In this document: piece by piece, positions 10,152 to 17,292 of the stretch
How positions within the stretch are numbered: the stretch's first letter is position 1
Layout of the letters: each line of letters opens with the position of its first letter
NCBI RefSeq assembly: GCF_001650905.1
Contig: NZ_LXYG01000014.1
Span: 1-64,000, forward strand
Length of the DNA: 64,000 nt
DNA from: Balneola sp. EhC07
Lineage (GTDB): Bacteria > Bacteroidota > Rhodothermia > Balneolales > Balneolaceae
Direction of reading: 5' to 3'
Made by a program: the position numbers and the translations under genes
The notes under the pieces: model-generated
What the model was told of the DNA's origin: nothing
The model's database searches: none
Seen by the model: the letters and a program-made list of their open reading frames with translations, nothing else

Positions 10152-10910
10152 TTACTTTTTTGCTTGATTCCACAATTCATCCATTTCTTCAAGAGTGGCT
10201 TCTTTCAGTGTTTTGTCTGATTTCTTCAGTTCCGACTCTATAAATTTAAAACGCTTTTCAAATTTTTTATTGGTTTGTCTTAAACTATCCTCTGCTACTA
10301 AATTGAAGTATCGGGCTACATTTACCATAGAGAATAAAACATCTCCAAATTCCTCAGATGAAGCATTTACATCGTTTTCCTGAAGCGCTTCTTTAAACTC
10401 ATTTAGTTCTTCATCAAGTTTTTCCCATGCGAGTTTCCATTCAGGCCAATCGAAGCCAACATTGGCTGCTTTTTCCTGCATCCTTTGAGCTCGTATTAAA
10501 GCCGGGAGATGATTGGGCAATCCATCAAGAGTAGATTTTTTACCTTCTTTCAACTTAATATTTTCCCAGTTCTCTGCCACTTGTGTTTCGCCGGAAACTG
10601 CTTCTTCACCAAAAACGTGTGGATGTCTTCTGATCAGTTTTTCCATCAGCGTGTAGATTACATCACCAATATCAAAAGTATCAGTTTCGCTGGCCATATT
10701 ACTATGAAAAACTACATGCAATAAGAGGTCTCCGATTTCTTTTTTGAATTCATCGAAGTCGTTATTGTCTAAAGCATCTATTGCTTCATAAGCCTCTTCT
10801 ACCAGGTTGTCTTTAATGGAATGGTGTGTTTGTTTTCTGTCCCAGGGACATTCTTTTCTAAGTATTGAAACCAGTTCAATCAGATCTTCAAACTTTTTGC
10901 TAGGCTGCAT
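10152..10910 (-). CDS. mazG: Nucleoside triphosphate pyrophosphohydrolase MazG
   Basis: Hydrolyses (d)NTPs to the monophosphate and pyrophosphate, cleaning non-canonical nucleotides from the pool. 252 residues with two tandem MazG domains: the first has CPWDRKQTHHSI and the metal-binding EExxE-type helix NLVEEAYEAIDAL, with ExGDLLLHVVFHS after it; the second has LDEELNEFKEAL and EEFGDVLFSMVN. Length and architecture match the E. coli protein. It lies 71 bp downstream of the secreted amidotransferase-like gene, across a palindromic repeat. Confidence 0.95.
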   Translation of the reverse strand: MQPSKKFEDLIELVSILRKECPWDRKQTHHSIKDNLVEEAYEAIDALDNNDFDEFKKEIGDLLLHVVFHSNMASETDTFDIGDVIYTLMEKLIRRHPHVFGEEAVSGETQVAENWENIKLKEGKKSTLDGLPNHLPALIRAQRMQEKAANVGFDWPEWKLAWEKLDEELNEFKEALQENDVNASSEEFGDVLFSMVNVARYFNLVAEDSLRQTNKKFEKRFKFIESELKKSDKTLKEATLEEMDELWNQAKK

Positions 10911-10928
10911 AAAAAATTAAGAATTAAG

Positions 10929-10978
10929 AATTCAAGATTAAGAATAATGTACCAATCTTTAATTCTTAATTTTGAATT
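10929..10978. repeat. Palindromic intergenic repeat, copy 1
   Basis: Left arm AATTCAAGATTAAGAAT (10929-10945) pairs with right arm ATTCTTAATTTTGAATT (10962-10978), 17 bp with one G-T pair, after an extra TTAAGAATTAAG run. Nearly the same arms occur at 49136-49195. It lies right after the stop of the leftward gene at 10982, so it may act as a weak terminator between that gene and mazG. Confidence 0.6.
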
Positions 10979-10981
10979 TAA

Positions 10982-12250
10982 CTAAGTTTTTTTCTTTTTC
11001 TTCTTGGCCGCAGGGAAGAGTATGTTATTTAGTATTAAGCGATATCCAGGGCTGTTGGGATGAAGATCCAGATCTGTAGGAGGATCATTTACCCGATGAG
11101 TATAATCTTCAGGATCATGACCGGCATAGAATGTCCACGTTCCCTGTCCATAGTTGCTGTGAATATATTTCACCTGATTTCTACCCGGTGATTCTGCCAG
11201 TATTACTACTGATGATTTAACTTTTTCCTTTCTGAAAGCAGTTGTTTGTCCATAAAAGCCTTTTACGGAACTTACATGATTTTGAGTGAGCATGGTTGGC
11301 ACCGGATCCCACTTGGCTGAAAATTCAAAAAGTGTAAAGAAGTCTAATGATTGATCCACCTCTCTGATCTGCACAGGAACATCTATATCTGCGTGTTCAT
11401 ATTGGTAAGGATCTATAATGATATTGAAATCTTCGAATGCCAGAGTTTTAGAATAGTCCAGATCGTTTTGAGCATTTGGGTCAACAGCGTCGCCATCAAA
11501 TTGATTAGGAGCGATGTCAATACCCTCTGCTGCCAGTGCGATGTCAAAAGTATCTGTTCCGGAACACATCGCAAATAGGAATCCACCATTGCCGACATAT
11601 TCTTTGATGGTTCTTGCTACAGCTTTCTTTTGCTCACTAACTTTAGAAAAACCCAACTCTTTTGCCATAGCTTCCATTTGCCTGACCTGTGCAATATACC
11701 AGGGAACGCCATTGTATGAAGCCCAAAACTTTCCATACTGTCCGGTAAAATCCTCATGATGGAGGTGAAGCCAATCATATTCATTCAACTTTCCTTCCAG
11801 TACTTCAACATCCCATATCTTATCATATTCTACTTCAGCGTATGTTAGGGCTAGGGTCACGGCATCATCCCAAGGCAAAGCTTGATCAGGCGTGTAGACG
11901 GCAATCTTAGGCGCTTTTTCCAAGTTAACAACCGAGGTGTTAGAACCGGGACGCTCTACTTCCTGAACAATGGAAGCGGCTTTTGCTGCACTGACATTTT
12001 CTAAACTTACGTTTCTTAATCTGCTTTTTCGAACAATATCATTATCAACTGTTACCAAAAAACTTCCACCGCGGTAATTAAGCAGCCACTTTACCGGATA
12101 CCCGTCTGTGACATGATTAAAGATAACTCCATATGCTTTAAGGTGATTGGTTTGTGAAGCATCCATTGGGATCAGTACCTGTTGCTGTGCATTCAAACTG
12201 AATCCAAGTACAAATACAAATAGAATGGAAGATGTTATCTGCTTGATCAT
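10982..12250 (-). CDS. Secreted protein with glutamine-amidotransferase-like fold (often labelled 'asparagine synthetase B' in Bacteroidota)
   Basis: I chose ATG at 12250 (422 residues), not the longer start at 12325: it begins one base after the TGA of the TPR gene and gives a clean signal peptide (MIKQITSSILFVFVLGFSLNAQ). The body opens with QVLIPMDASQTNHLKAYG, which I recall from Bacteroidota proteins annotated asparagine synthetase B, but no N-terminal nucleophile Cys or ATP-PPi motif of AsnB is visible. Instead GGFLFAMCSGTDTF places C229 in a nucleophile-elbow-like turn, and GQGTWTFYAGHDPED near residue 385 supplies a candidate His, as in class I amidotransferase/ThuA-like folds. The tail is a run of lysines. 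Substrate unknown; periplasmic or exported. Confidence 0.75.
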   Translation of the reverse strand: MIKQITSSILFVFVLGFSLNAQQQVLIPMDASQTNHLKAYGVIFNHVTDGYPVKWLLNYRGGSFLVTVDNDIVRKSRLRNVSLENVSAAKAASIVQEVERPGSNTSVVNLEKAPKIAVYTPDQALPWDDAVTLALTYAEVEYDKIWDVEVLEGKLNEYDWLHLHHEDFTGQYGKFWASYNGVPWYIAQVRQMEAMAKELGFSKVSEQKKAVARTIKEYVGNGGFLFAMCSGTDTFDIALAAEGIDIAPNQFDGDAVDPNAQNDLDYSKTLAFEDFNIIIDPYQYEHADIDVPVQIREVDQSLDFFTLFEFSAKWDPVPTMLTQNHVSSVKGFYGQTTAFRKEKVKSSVVILAESPGRNQVKYIHSNYGQGTWTFYAGHDPEDYTHRVNDPPTDLDLHPNSPGYRLILNNILFPAAKKKKKKT

Positions 12251-12251
12251 G

Positions 12252-14129
12252 TCAGGTATTTTTTTCTGATAATTTTGTAAGTCTTTTTCGTGCATAAGGA
12301 GCGTAAAATCCTTGTGGATATTCAAGAATTAGTTCTTCATAAAATGAGATCACTTCGCTGATAGAAATTTGAACCTCCGGATCAAAGCTTTGGTCCGTCT
12401 CTGATTGTATAAAAGCTTGGTCAGCAAATTTAGCTCGTTCCCACATCAATCGTTCCCGATTAGAAACTACTTTATTCTGAACCAGAACTTGATTGGTCAA
12501 ATTATAGGTTGATTGTGCATTATGCGAAGGATTTTTAGATAGAAGTAAAACCGCATCATCATATAACGGAGCTTCCGGTGATTCTTCCAGATAAGTTAAA
12601 AGCATATTTTTTGCATCTTCATAATTTCCGGTCACCGTATTAAAGTAGGCTTCAGCAAATGGTTGAATTGATTTACCGGAAGAATCAGCACTTAAGCCTT
12701 CCTGAATCCACAATCTTAGTTGGAGGGCATCATTCGCATAGTAGGAAGTATTTTGTCGGCCTAGTGTCTTTAACTGGATAGTTGAAAATTCATAGTCTGA
12801 TGAAAAGAAATCAGTAAGAGCGAGGAAATATCTGGTTTTCTCTGCCAGTTCACCAATTCCGGCTAGTTTATTGCTTTTTGTTAAAGAGATTCGTGCTTGT
12901 GAATACTCCTTTGTTGCGATATCAATTCTGCCTTGTATATAAAATTCTTCGGCAGTTTCTTTTTCCTGATTTATCTTTCTAAGATGGTTGAGGATATTTT
13001 CAGCAGCATCTATATCGTGAATATGATCAAGTACGATCTCGGACTTCATCAAAAGTACTCTTGATATATACCTATAGTTTGGGGCGCTTTCGATTATTGA
13101 ATTTGTTTGCGCTAATGCTTTGGTAAATAAAGTGTCTTTATGATTGGTGAAGTCCAGATTAAAATCTTCGATTTGTTTAGCCCATTCAGAATATACTTTT
13201 GCTAATTCTTCCTGACTTTGCCATTTAACATTCCCTTCGGCTTTATTTATATAATATTCAAAAGCACTTGTTGCCAATTCAAATTCTTTATTTCTCCTCA
13301 GACTTCTGCCAAGTTGGAAAAGAGAATAATTAAAATTAGACGTTGAACTTTCAAATGCGGTGGCGGAAGCTAAGGCTCTGCGATACAATTTATTTTCCTG
13401 TAGCAACCATATTTGAAATCGAAATAGCGTATTGTATTCAGGTTTGTTGATCGGTATTTCATTCAATTTATCTTCAATTTCAAGAATGGTAATATCATTA
13501 AGTAATGGATCGTCAAATCGTAGAAGAACTCTCTGTATATTTGAAATTTGATCCGGTTGAGCAATTAGCCAATCGATCCATTCCTGCACGGCACCTTCGT
13601 AATTCCCTGCCTGGAGTAGTGTTTTAGAAATATCATTATGAAAGAGTTGAGGATTATTAAAAGCTACTCTGGCTTGTTTTAAAACATTTACAGCTTTTTC
13701 AAACTCATTTACATCAGTCATGATATTTGAAGTTGATATATAGAGCTGAAGATTGCGTGGATTGCCGGCTATATTATCATTCCATATAGAATAAGCTTTC
13801 GCTGTGTCACCTTTAAAATGATAAAGTTTGGCTTTTAGAATATTTACTTGTGCAGAAATATTAGAGGAGAACGGAGTTTCAGAAATGGCATTTAACCCTT
13901 CATCATATTGTTTTAACTGTATAAAACATTCTATATATCGATCTGCAAAATAGAACTCAGATGGATTATTTTGGACAAGCTTTTTAAAAACAGGTAGAGC
14001 AGCTTCGTAATTCTGTTGCTGCATAAAACGATTACCCAATTGGAATTCATTACCAACCTGAGCTTGCGTATTTACAGGCAAAATCAGCAATAAGGATATA
14101 AAAGAAAATATGTATATGATCTTACTCAA
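12252..14129 (-). CDS. Secreted tetratricopeptide-repeat protein
   Basis: 625 residues with a signal peptide (SKIIYIFSFISLLLILPVNTQA) and many helical TPR-like repeats from about residue 25 onward (for example NYEAALPVFKKLVQNNP, FEKAVNVLKQARVAF, YEDAKNMLLTYLEESP). It ends with a typical FYEELILEYPQGFYAPYARK helix pair. The start codon is TTG, overlapping the TGA of maf as TTGA; no ATG occurs before the signal peptide. It sits between maf and the secreted amidotransferase-like gene with overlaps or 1-nt gaps, so the three are surely one transcript. Likely a scaffold at the envelope; specific partner unknown. Confidence 0.85.
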   Translation of the reverse strand: MSKIIYIFSFISLLLILPVNTQAQVGNEFQLGNRFMQQQNYEAALPVFKKLVQNNPSEFYFADRYIECFIQLKQYDEGLNAISETPFSSNISAQVNILKAKLYHFKGDTAKAYSIWNDNIAGNPRNLQLYISTSNIMTDVNEFEKAVNVLKQARVAFNNPQLFHNDISKTLLQAGNYEGAVQEWIDWLIAQPDQISNIQRVLLRFDDPLLNDITILEIEDKLNEIPINKPEYNTLFRFQIWLLQENKLYRRALASATAFESSTSNFNYSLFQLGRSLRRNKEFELATSAFEYYINKAEGNVKWQSQEELAKVYSEWAKQIEDFNLDFTNHKDTLFTKALAQTNSIIESAPNYRYISRVLLMKSEIVLDHIHDIDAAENILNHLRKINQEKETAEEFYIQGRIDIATKEYSQARISLTKSNKLAGIGELAEKTRYFLALTDFFSSDYEFSTIQLKTLGRQNTSYYANDALQLRLWIQEGLSADSSGKSIQPFAEAYFNTVTGNYEDAKNMLLTYLEESPEAPLYDDAVLLLSKNPSHNAQSTYNLTNQVLVQNKVVSNRERLMWERAKFADQAFIQSETDQSFDPEVQISISEVISFYEELILEYPQGFYAPYARKRLTKLSEKNT

Positions 14130-14731
14130 CAGTTAATGGGCAATGTTTTAACGATTTCAGGAAAATTATTCTTTAGTTCTGAATATAACTTGTTAATAGG
14201 TAAACCTACTACATTATAAAAGTCTCCATCAATTTTCTCTACAAAAGTAGCTCCCCAGTCGTCTTGTATACCGTAGCTTCCTGCTTTATCCATTGGGCTT
14301 CCGGTTTTTATATAGGCATCTATTTCTGCTTGTTCAAGAGTTGAAAAATGCACTTTTGTAGCTACTGAAAATTTGACTGATTTTTTAACTGTGGATTGCT
14401 CATCAGTTACTAACAAAGAAACTCCGGTATAAACGGTATGTTGTTCACCGCTTAGTTTATTTAACATTTTTGAAGCTTCATCATGATCTTTTGGTTTCCC
14501 AAGGATTTTGTCTTCGAATACAACTATAGTATCTGATCCAATTACAAAACTATTAGAACAAGACGTCCCGACACTTAACGCTTTTTGGTCTGCTAAATCT
14601 TCAACGATCTTAACAGGATCAGTTTCAAGAGAGTGTTCTTCAATGGCACTTGGGATTACTTCAAACGTTAGGCCAAGCTGTTTTAATAATTTTTTTCTTC
14701 TGGGGCTTTGTGAAGCCAGGATTATTCTCAT
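14126..14731 (-). CDS. maf: Maf-family nucleotide pyrophosphatase
   Basis: House-cleaning hydrolase of non-canonical nucleoside triphosphates such as dTTP/UTP or m7GTP analogues. Diagnostic motifs are ASQSPRRKKLL at the N-terminus, SDTIV in the middle, GKPKDHDEASKML and the C-terminal GSYGIQDDWGATFVEKIDGDFYNVVGLP. I start it at ATG 14731 (201 residues), the usual Maf length with MRIILASQSPRR at the very start; a longer reading begins with TTG at 14791 and adds 20 residues of no known use. First gene of the maf / TPR / amidotransferase-like run, overlapping the TPR gene. Confidence 0.93.
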   Translation of the reverse strand: MRIILASQSPRRKKLLKQLGLTFEVIPSAIEEHSLETDPVKIVEDLADQKALSVGTSCSNSFVIGSDTIVVFEDKILGKPKDHDEASKMLNKLSGEQHTVYTGVSLLVTDEQSTVKKSVKFSVATKVHFSTLEQAEIDAYIKTGSPMDKAGSYGIQDDWGATFVEKIDGDFYNVVGLPINKLYSELKNNFPEIVKTLPINC

Positions 14732-14824
14732 TCTGTAGGATATCGCCTTTGCAGTTAAAAGATAATTAAATAACTTCTGGTTCCGTTTCAAACTTAGAAA
14801 ACGTTAAGGTTTATAAAAAAATAA

Positions 14825-15076
14825 ATGGCAAAAAAGAATCGAAAGAATACCGACAATCATCCAATGTTTTTCTCATCGTTTAACTATAAGCTTATAGGAA
14901 TAGCGATATTTTTGATTATCACAGGTTTCACAGCTATGTATATCGAAAACGAAATTCATGGATTTATTTCTTTATTTATTTCACCTATAATGATAATGGC
15001 CGGCTATGTGATTGTTATTTTTGCCATTCTTAAACACAACAGAGGCAAACAAGAAGAATCCGGACAATCTTCTTAA
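14825..15076 (+). CDS. Small inner-membrane protein, DUF3098-like
   Basis: 83 residues: a lysine-rich cytoplasmic N-terminus (AKKNRKN), then NYKLIGIAIFLIITGFTAMYI and a second hydrophobic segment (FISPIMIMAGYVIVIFAIL), ending in a charged tail. This two-helix layout with NYxLxxIGxxxxxxGF matches the Bacteroidota family DUF3098. It is divergent from maf and followed after one base by the DUF92 gene, so the two are co-transcribed. Function unknown. Confidence 0.8.
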   Translation: MAKKNRKNTDNHPMFFSSFNYKLIGIAIFLIITGFTAMYIENEIHGFISLFISPIMIMAGYVIVIFAILKHNRGKQEESGQSS

Positions 15077-15077
15077 A

Positions 15078-15896
15078 GTGACTCATCGTCACGTAAATAT
15101 CTTTTTTTTATTCTCGCTGATCTTCATTTTTTTCATTTTTGGAGAACTCGATGATCATCTCAGGATATTACTCGCACTACTTCTTGCGATTATTTTTGGA
15201 ATAACAGCTTTTTTGTTGAACTGGTTAACTTACGATGGAGCTCTGGCAGCCGGTATTTTTGGGGTGATTTCCTTTGGGTTTGGAGGTTGGCCGCTGGCGC
15301 TCATTGCTTTATTCTTTTTTATATCGGCATCATTACTTTCCAAAGATATTGCAGCTACCGATGAATCGTTTTCAATAAAATTTAGAAGAGATGGTCGGCA
15401 AGTTTGGGCAAATGGTTTTTGGTTGTGTTTGTGGATATTAATTTGGTTTATCACAGGCAATACAATTTTTTTAGCTGCATCTATTGCCAGTATAGCAGCA
15501 GCTACTTCTGACACATGGGCTACAGAGCTGGGAAGCGGTAGGAACAACAGAACTTACCTGATCACTAACTTAAATCAGGTGTCAGCCGGAACTGATGGAG
15601 GTGTTAGTATAAAAGGAACTCTTGGAGCTATGTTTGGTTCAGCTATTGTAGGGTCTTTATGTTGGTTGTTACTAAACGAGATCAATCTAATAACAGCTGT
15701 TATAATTTCAATAACAGGTTTTTTGGGATGTTTTGTAGATTCTTTTCTTGGAGTTAAACTTCAGGGTAATTCTCTTAATATTCCTTTTCTATCAAATAAC
15801 GAAAATGGAACCATAACAGTTAGCAATAATATTGTAAATTGGCTTTCTACTGGTTCAGCATCAATCTTAGTACTTTTAATAACATTAATTATATAA
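15078..15896 (+). CDS. DUF92 (TIGR00297) integral membrane protein
   Basis: I place the start at GTG 15078, one base after the upstream stop, instead of ATG 15012, which would overlap DUF3098 by 65 nt; this gives 272 residues. About seven hydrophobic segments are present. Family signatures are TYDGALAAGIFG, AATSDTWATELGS and VSAGTDGGVSIKGTLGA. The family includes plant VTE6, a phytyl-phosphate kinase, so a prenyl-phosphate kinase-like activity in the membrane is possible but unproven here. Two bases separate it from the symporter gene. Confidence 0.88.
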   Translation: MTHRHVNIFFLFSLIFIFFIFGELDDHLRILLALLLAIIFGITAFLLNWLTYDGALAAGIFGVISFGFGGWPLALIALFFFISASLLSKDIAATDESFSIKFRRDGRQVWANGFWLCLWILIWFITGNTIFLAASIASIAAATSDTWATELGSGRNNRTYLITNLNQVSAGTDGGVSIKGTLGAMFGSAIVGSLCWLLLNEINLITAVIISITGFLGCFVDSFLGVKLQGNSLNIPFLSNNENGTITVSNNIVNWLSTGSASILVLLITLII

Positions 15897-15897
15897 T

Positions 15898-17199
15898 ATG
15901 AAGTGGTATAAAAAATTACATTGGCAGATAATTCTTGGTTTGGTACTGGGGTTGATATGGGGACTGGTTTCAGCAGTAGCCGGATTTAATGAATTTACCT
16001 TAGATTTCATAAAGCCATTCGGAACCATATTTATAACACTTCTTAAACTCATTGCTGTTCCACTGGTTTTAGCTTCATTGGTTGCAGGAGTCACAAGCCT
16101 GAATGACACCGCTTCTTTGTCGAGAATGGGGGGGAAGACAGTTCTTATCTATCTTTGTACTACAATTTTTGCAATCACCATTGGCTTAGTTTCGGTAAAC
16201 TTATGGGAGCCAGGAAAAGCACTTCCTGAAGAAACCAAAATAGAGCTTCAGGAAACATATCGGGATAATGTTGGAGAGAAAGAAGAAGGGGCTATGCTTG
16301 TTAAAGAGCGACGACCGCTGGATTTCATTGTCGGAATTGTGCCGGATAACTTTTTTAAATCTGCGAGTGAAAACTCAAACATGCTTCAGGTTGTGTTTGT
16401 TGCTATACTTCTTGGTATTGGGATAATTAAAGTTGGGGGAGAAAAAGGAAAACTGCTGGTTAATGTTTTCGATTCATTTAATGATGTAATTATCAAGATC
16501 GTGGATCTTATAATGAAAACGGCACCATATGGTGTTTTTGCGCTAATGGCGGCACTAATTGTTGATCTGGCAGGAGATGATCTGGGAAAGGCAGGAGACC
16601 TGCTCTACGCTCTTGGAGCTTATTGTTTAGTAGTTGTTTCGGCTCTTATTTTACATGTATTGCTGGTTTATACCGCGATGTTTAAGATCTTTACGAAAGT
16701 AAAACTAGGTACATTTTTTAAAGCCATTCGCCCGGCTATGCTTCTTGGTTTTAGTACAAGTTCCAGTTCGGCGACGCTTCCGGTAACTATGGAGAGAGTA
16801 GAAAAGAATCTTGGGGTAGAAGAAGAGGTCTCAAGTTTTGTTCTGCCGATAGGCGCAACTATCAACATGGATGGAACTAGCTTGTATCAGGCTGTTGCGG
16901 CTGTTTTTATCGCTCAGGCATTAGGGATGGATTTGACTATAATTCAGCAGTTGACCATTGTTCTTACAGCTACATTAGCGTCCGTTGGTGCAGCCGGAGT
17001 ACCCGGCGCAGGAATTGTGATGTTAGTTGTTGTGCTCCAGGCAATTGAAGTTCCAGTAGAGGGTATCGCTTTAATACTCGGTGTAGACAGGATTCTAGAC
17101 ATGTGTAGAACTACAGTCAATATTACCGGAGATGCAGCTGTTGCGCTTACCGTGGCTTCATCAGAAGGAAAACTTGGAGAGCCAAATTTAGATGACTAG
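15898..17199 (+). CDS. Dicarboxylate/amino acid:cation symporter (DAACS, SLC1-type)
   Basis: Imports glutamate/aspartate or C4-dicarboxylates with Na+ or H+. 433 residues with the first helices starting at the N-terminus. The signature serine-rich reentrant loop (SSSS, 288-291, then ATLPVTME) and the NMDGT motif (323-327) are both present, followed by the second reentrant loop (ASVGAAGVPGAG) and the substrate-binding helix with DRILDMCRTTVNITGD. An insertion of about 35 residues at 104-140, rich in Glu, lies between helices 3 and 4, as in many bacterial glutamate transporters. Exact substrate cannot be fixed. A hairpin terminator follows the stop. Confidence 0.95.
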   Translation: MKWYKKLHWQIILGLVLGLIWGLVSAVAGFNEFTLDFIKPFGTIFITLLKLIAVPLVLASLVAGVTSLNDTASLSRMGGKTVLIYLCTTIFAITIGLVSVNLWEPGKALPEETKIELQETYRDNVGEKEEGAMLVKERRPLDFIVGIVPDNFFKSASENSNMLQVVFVAILLGIGIIKVGGEKGKLLVNVFDSFNDVIIKIVDLIMKTAPYGVFALMAALIVDLAGDDLGKAGDLLYALGAYCLVVVSALILHVLLVYTAMFKIFTKVKLGTFFKAIRPAMLLGFSTSSSSATLPVTMERVEKNLGVEEEVSSFVLPIGATINMDGTSLYQAVAAVFIAQALGMDLTIIQQLTIVLTATLASVGAAGVPGAGIVMLVVVLQAIEVPVEGIALILGVDRILDMCRTTVNITGDAAVALTVASSEGKLGEPNLDD

Positions 17200-17224
17200 A
17201 AAATTCAAAAAAGTTGAATTTTAA
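17200..17224 (+). terminator. Hairpin terminator after symporter gene
   Basis: AAAATTCAA (17200-17208) pairs with TTGAATTTT (17214-17222), a 9-bp stem with a 5-nt loop immediately after the stop codon. The stem is AT-rich and the U-tract short, so termination may be partial. Confidence 0.5.
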
Positions 17225-17292
17225 TATGCCTTTTAGTCCAGAAATAGTTTAATTGTAATGTATTATCAGTATTCAGATAAAAGGTAAAGCCT

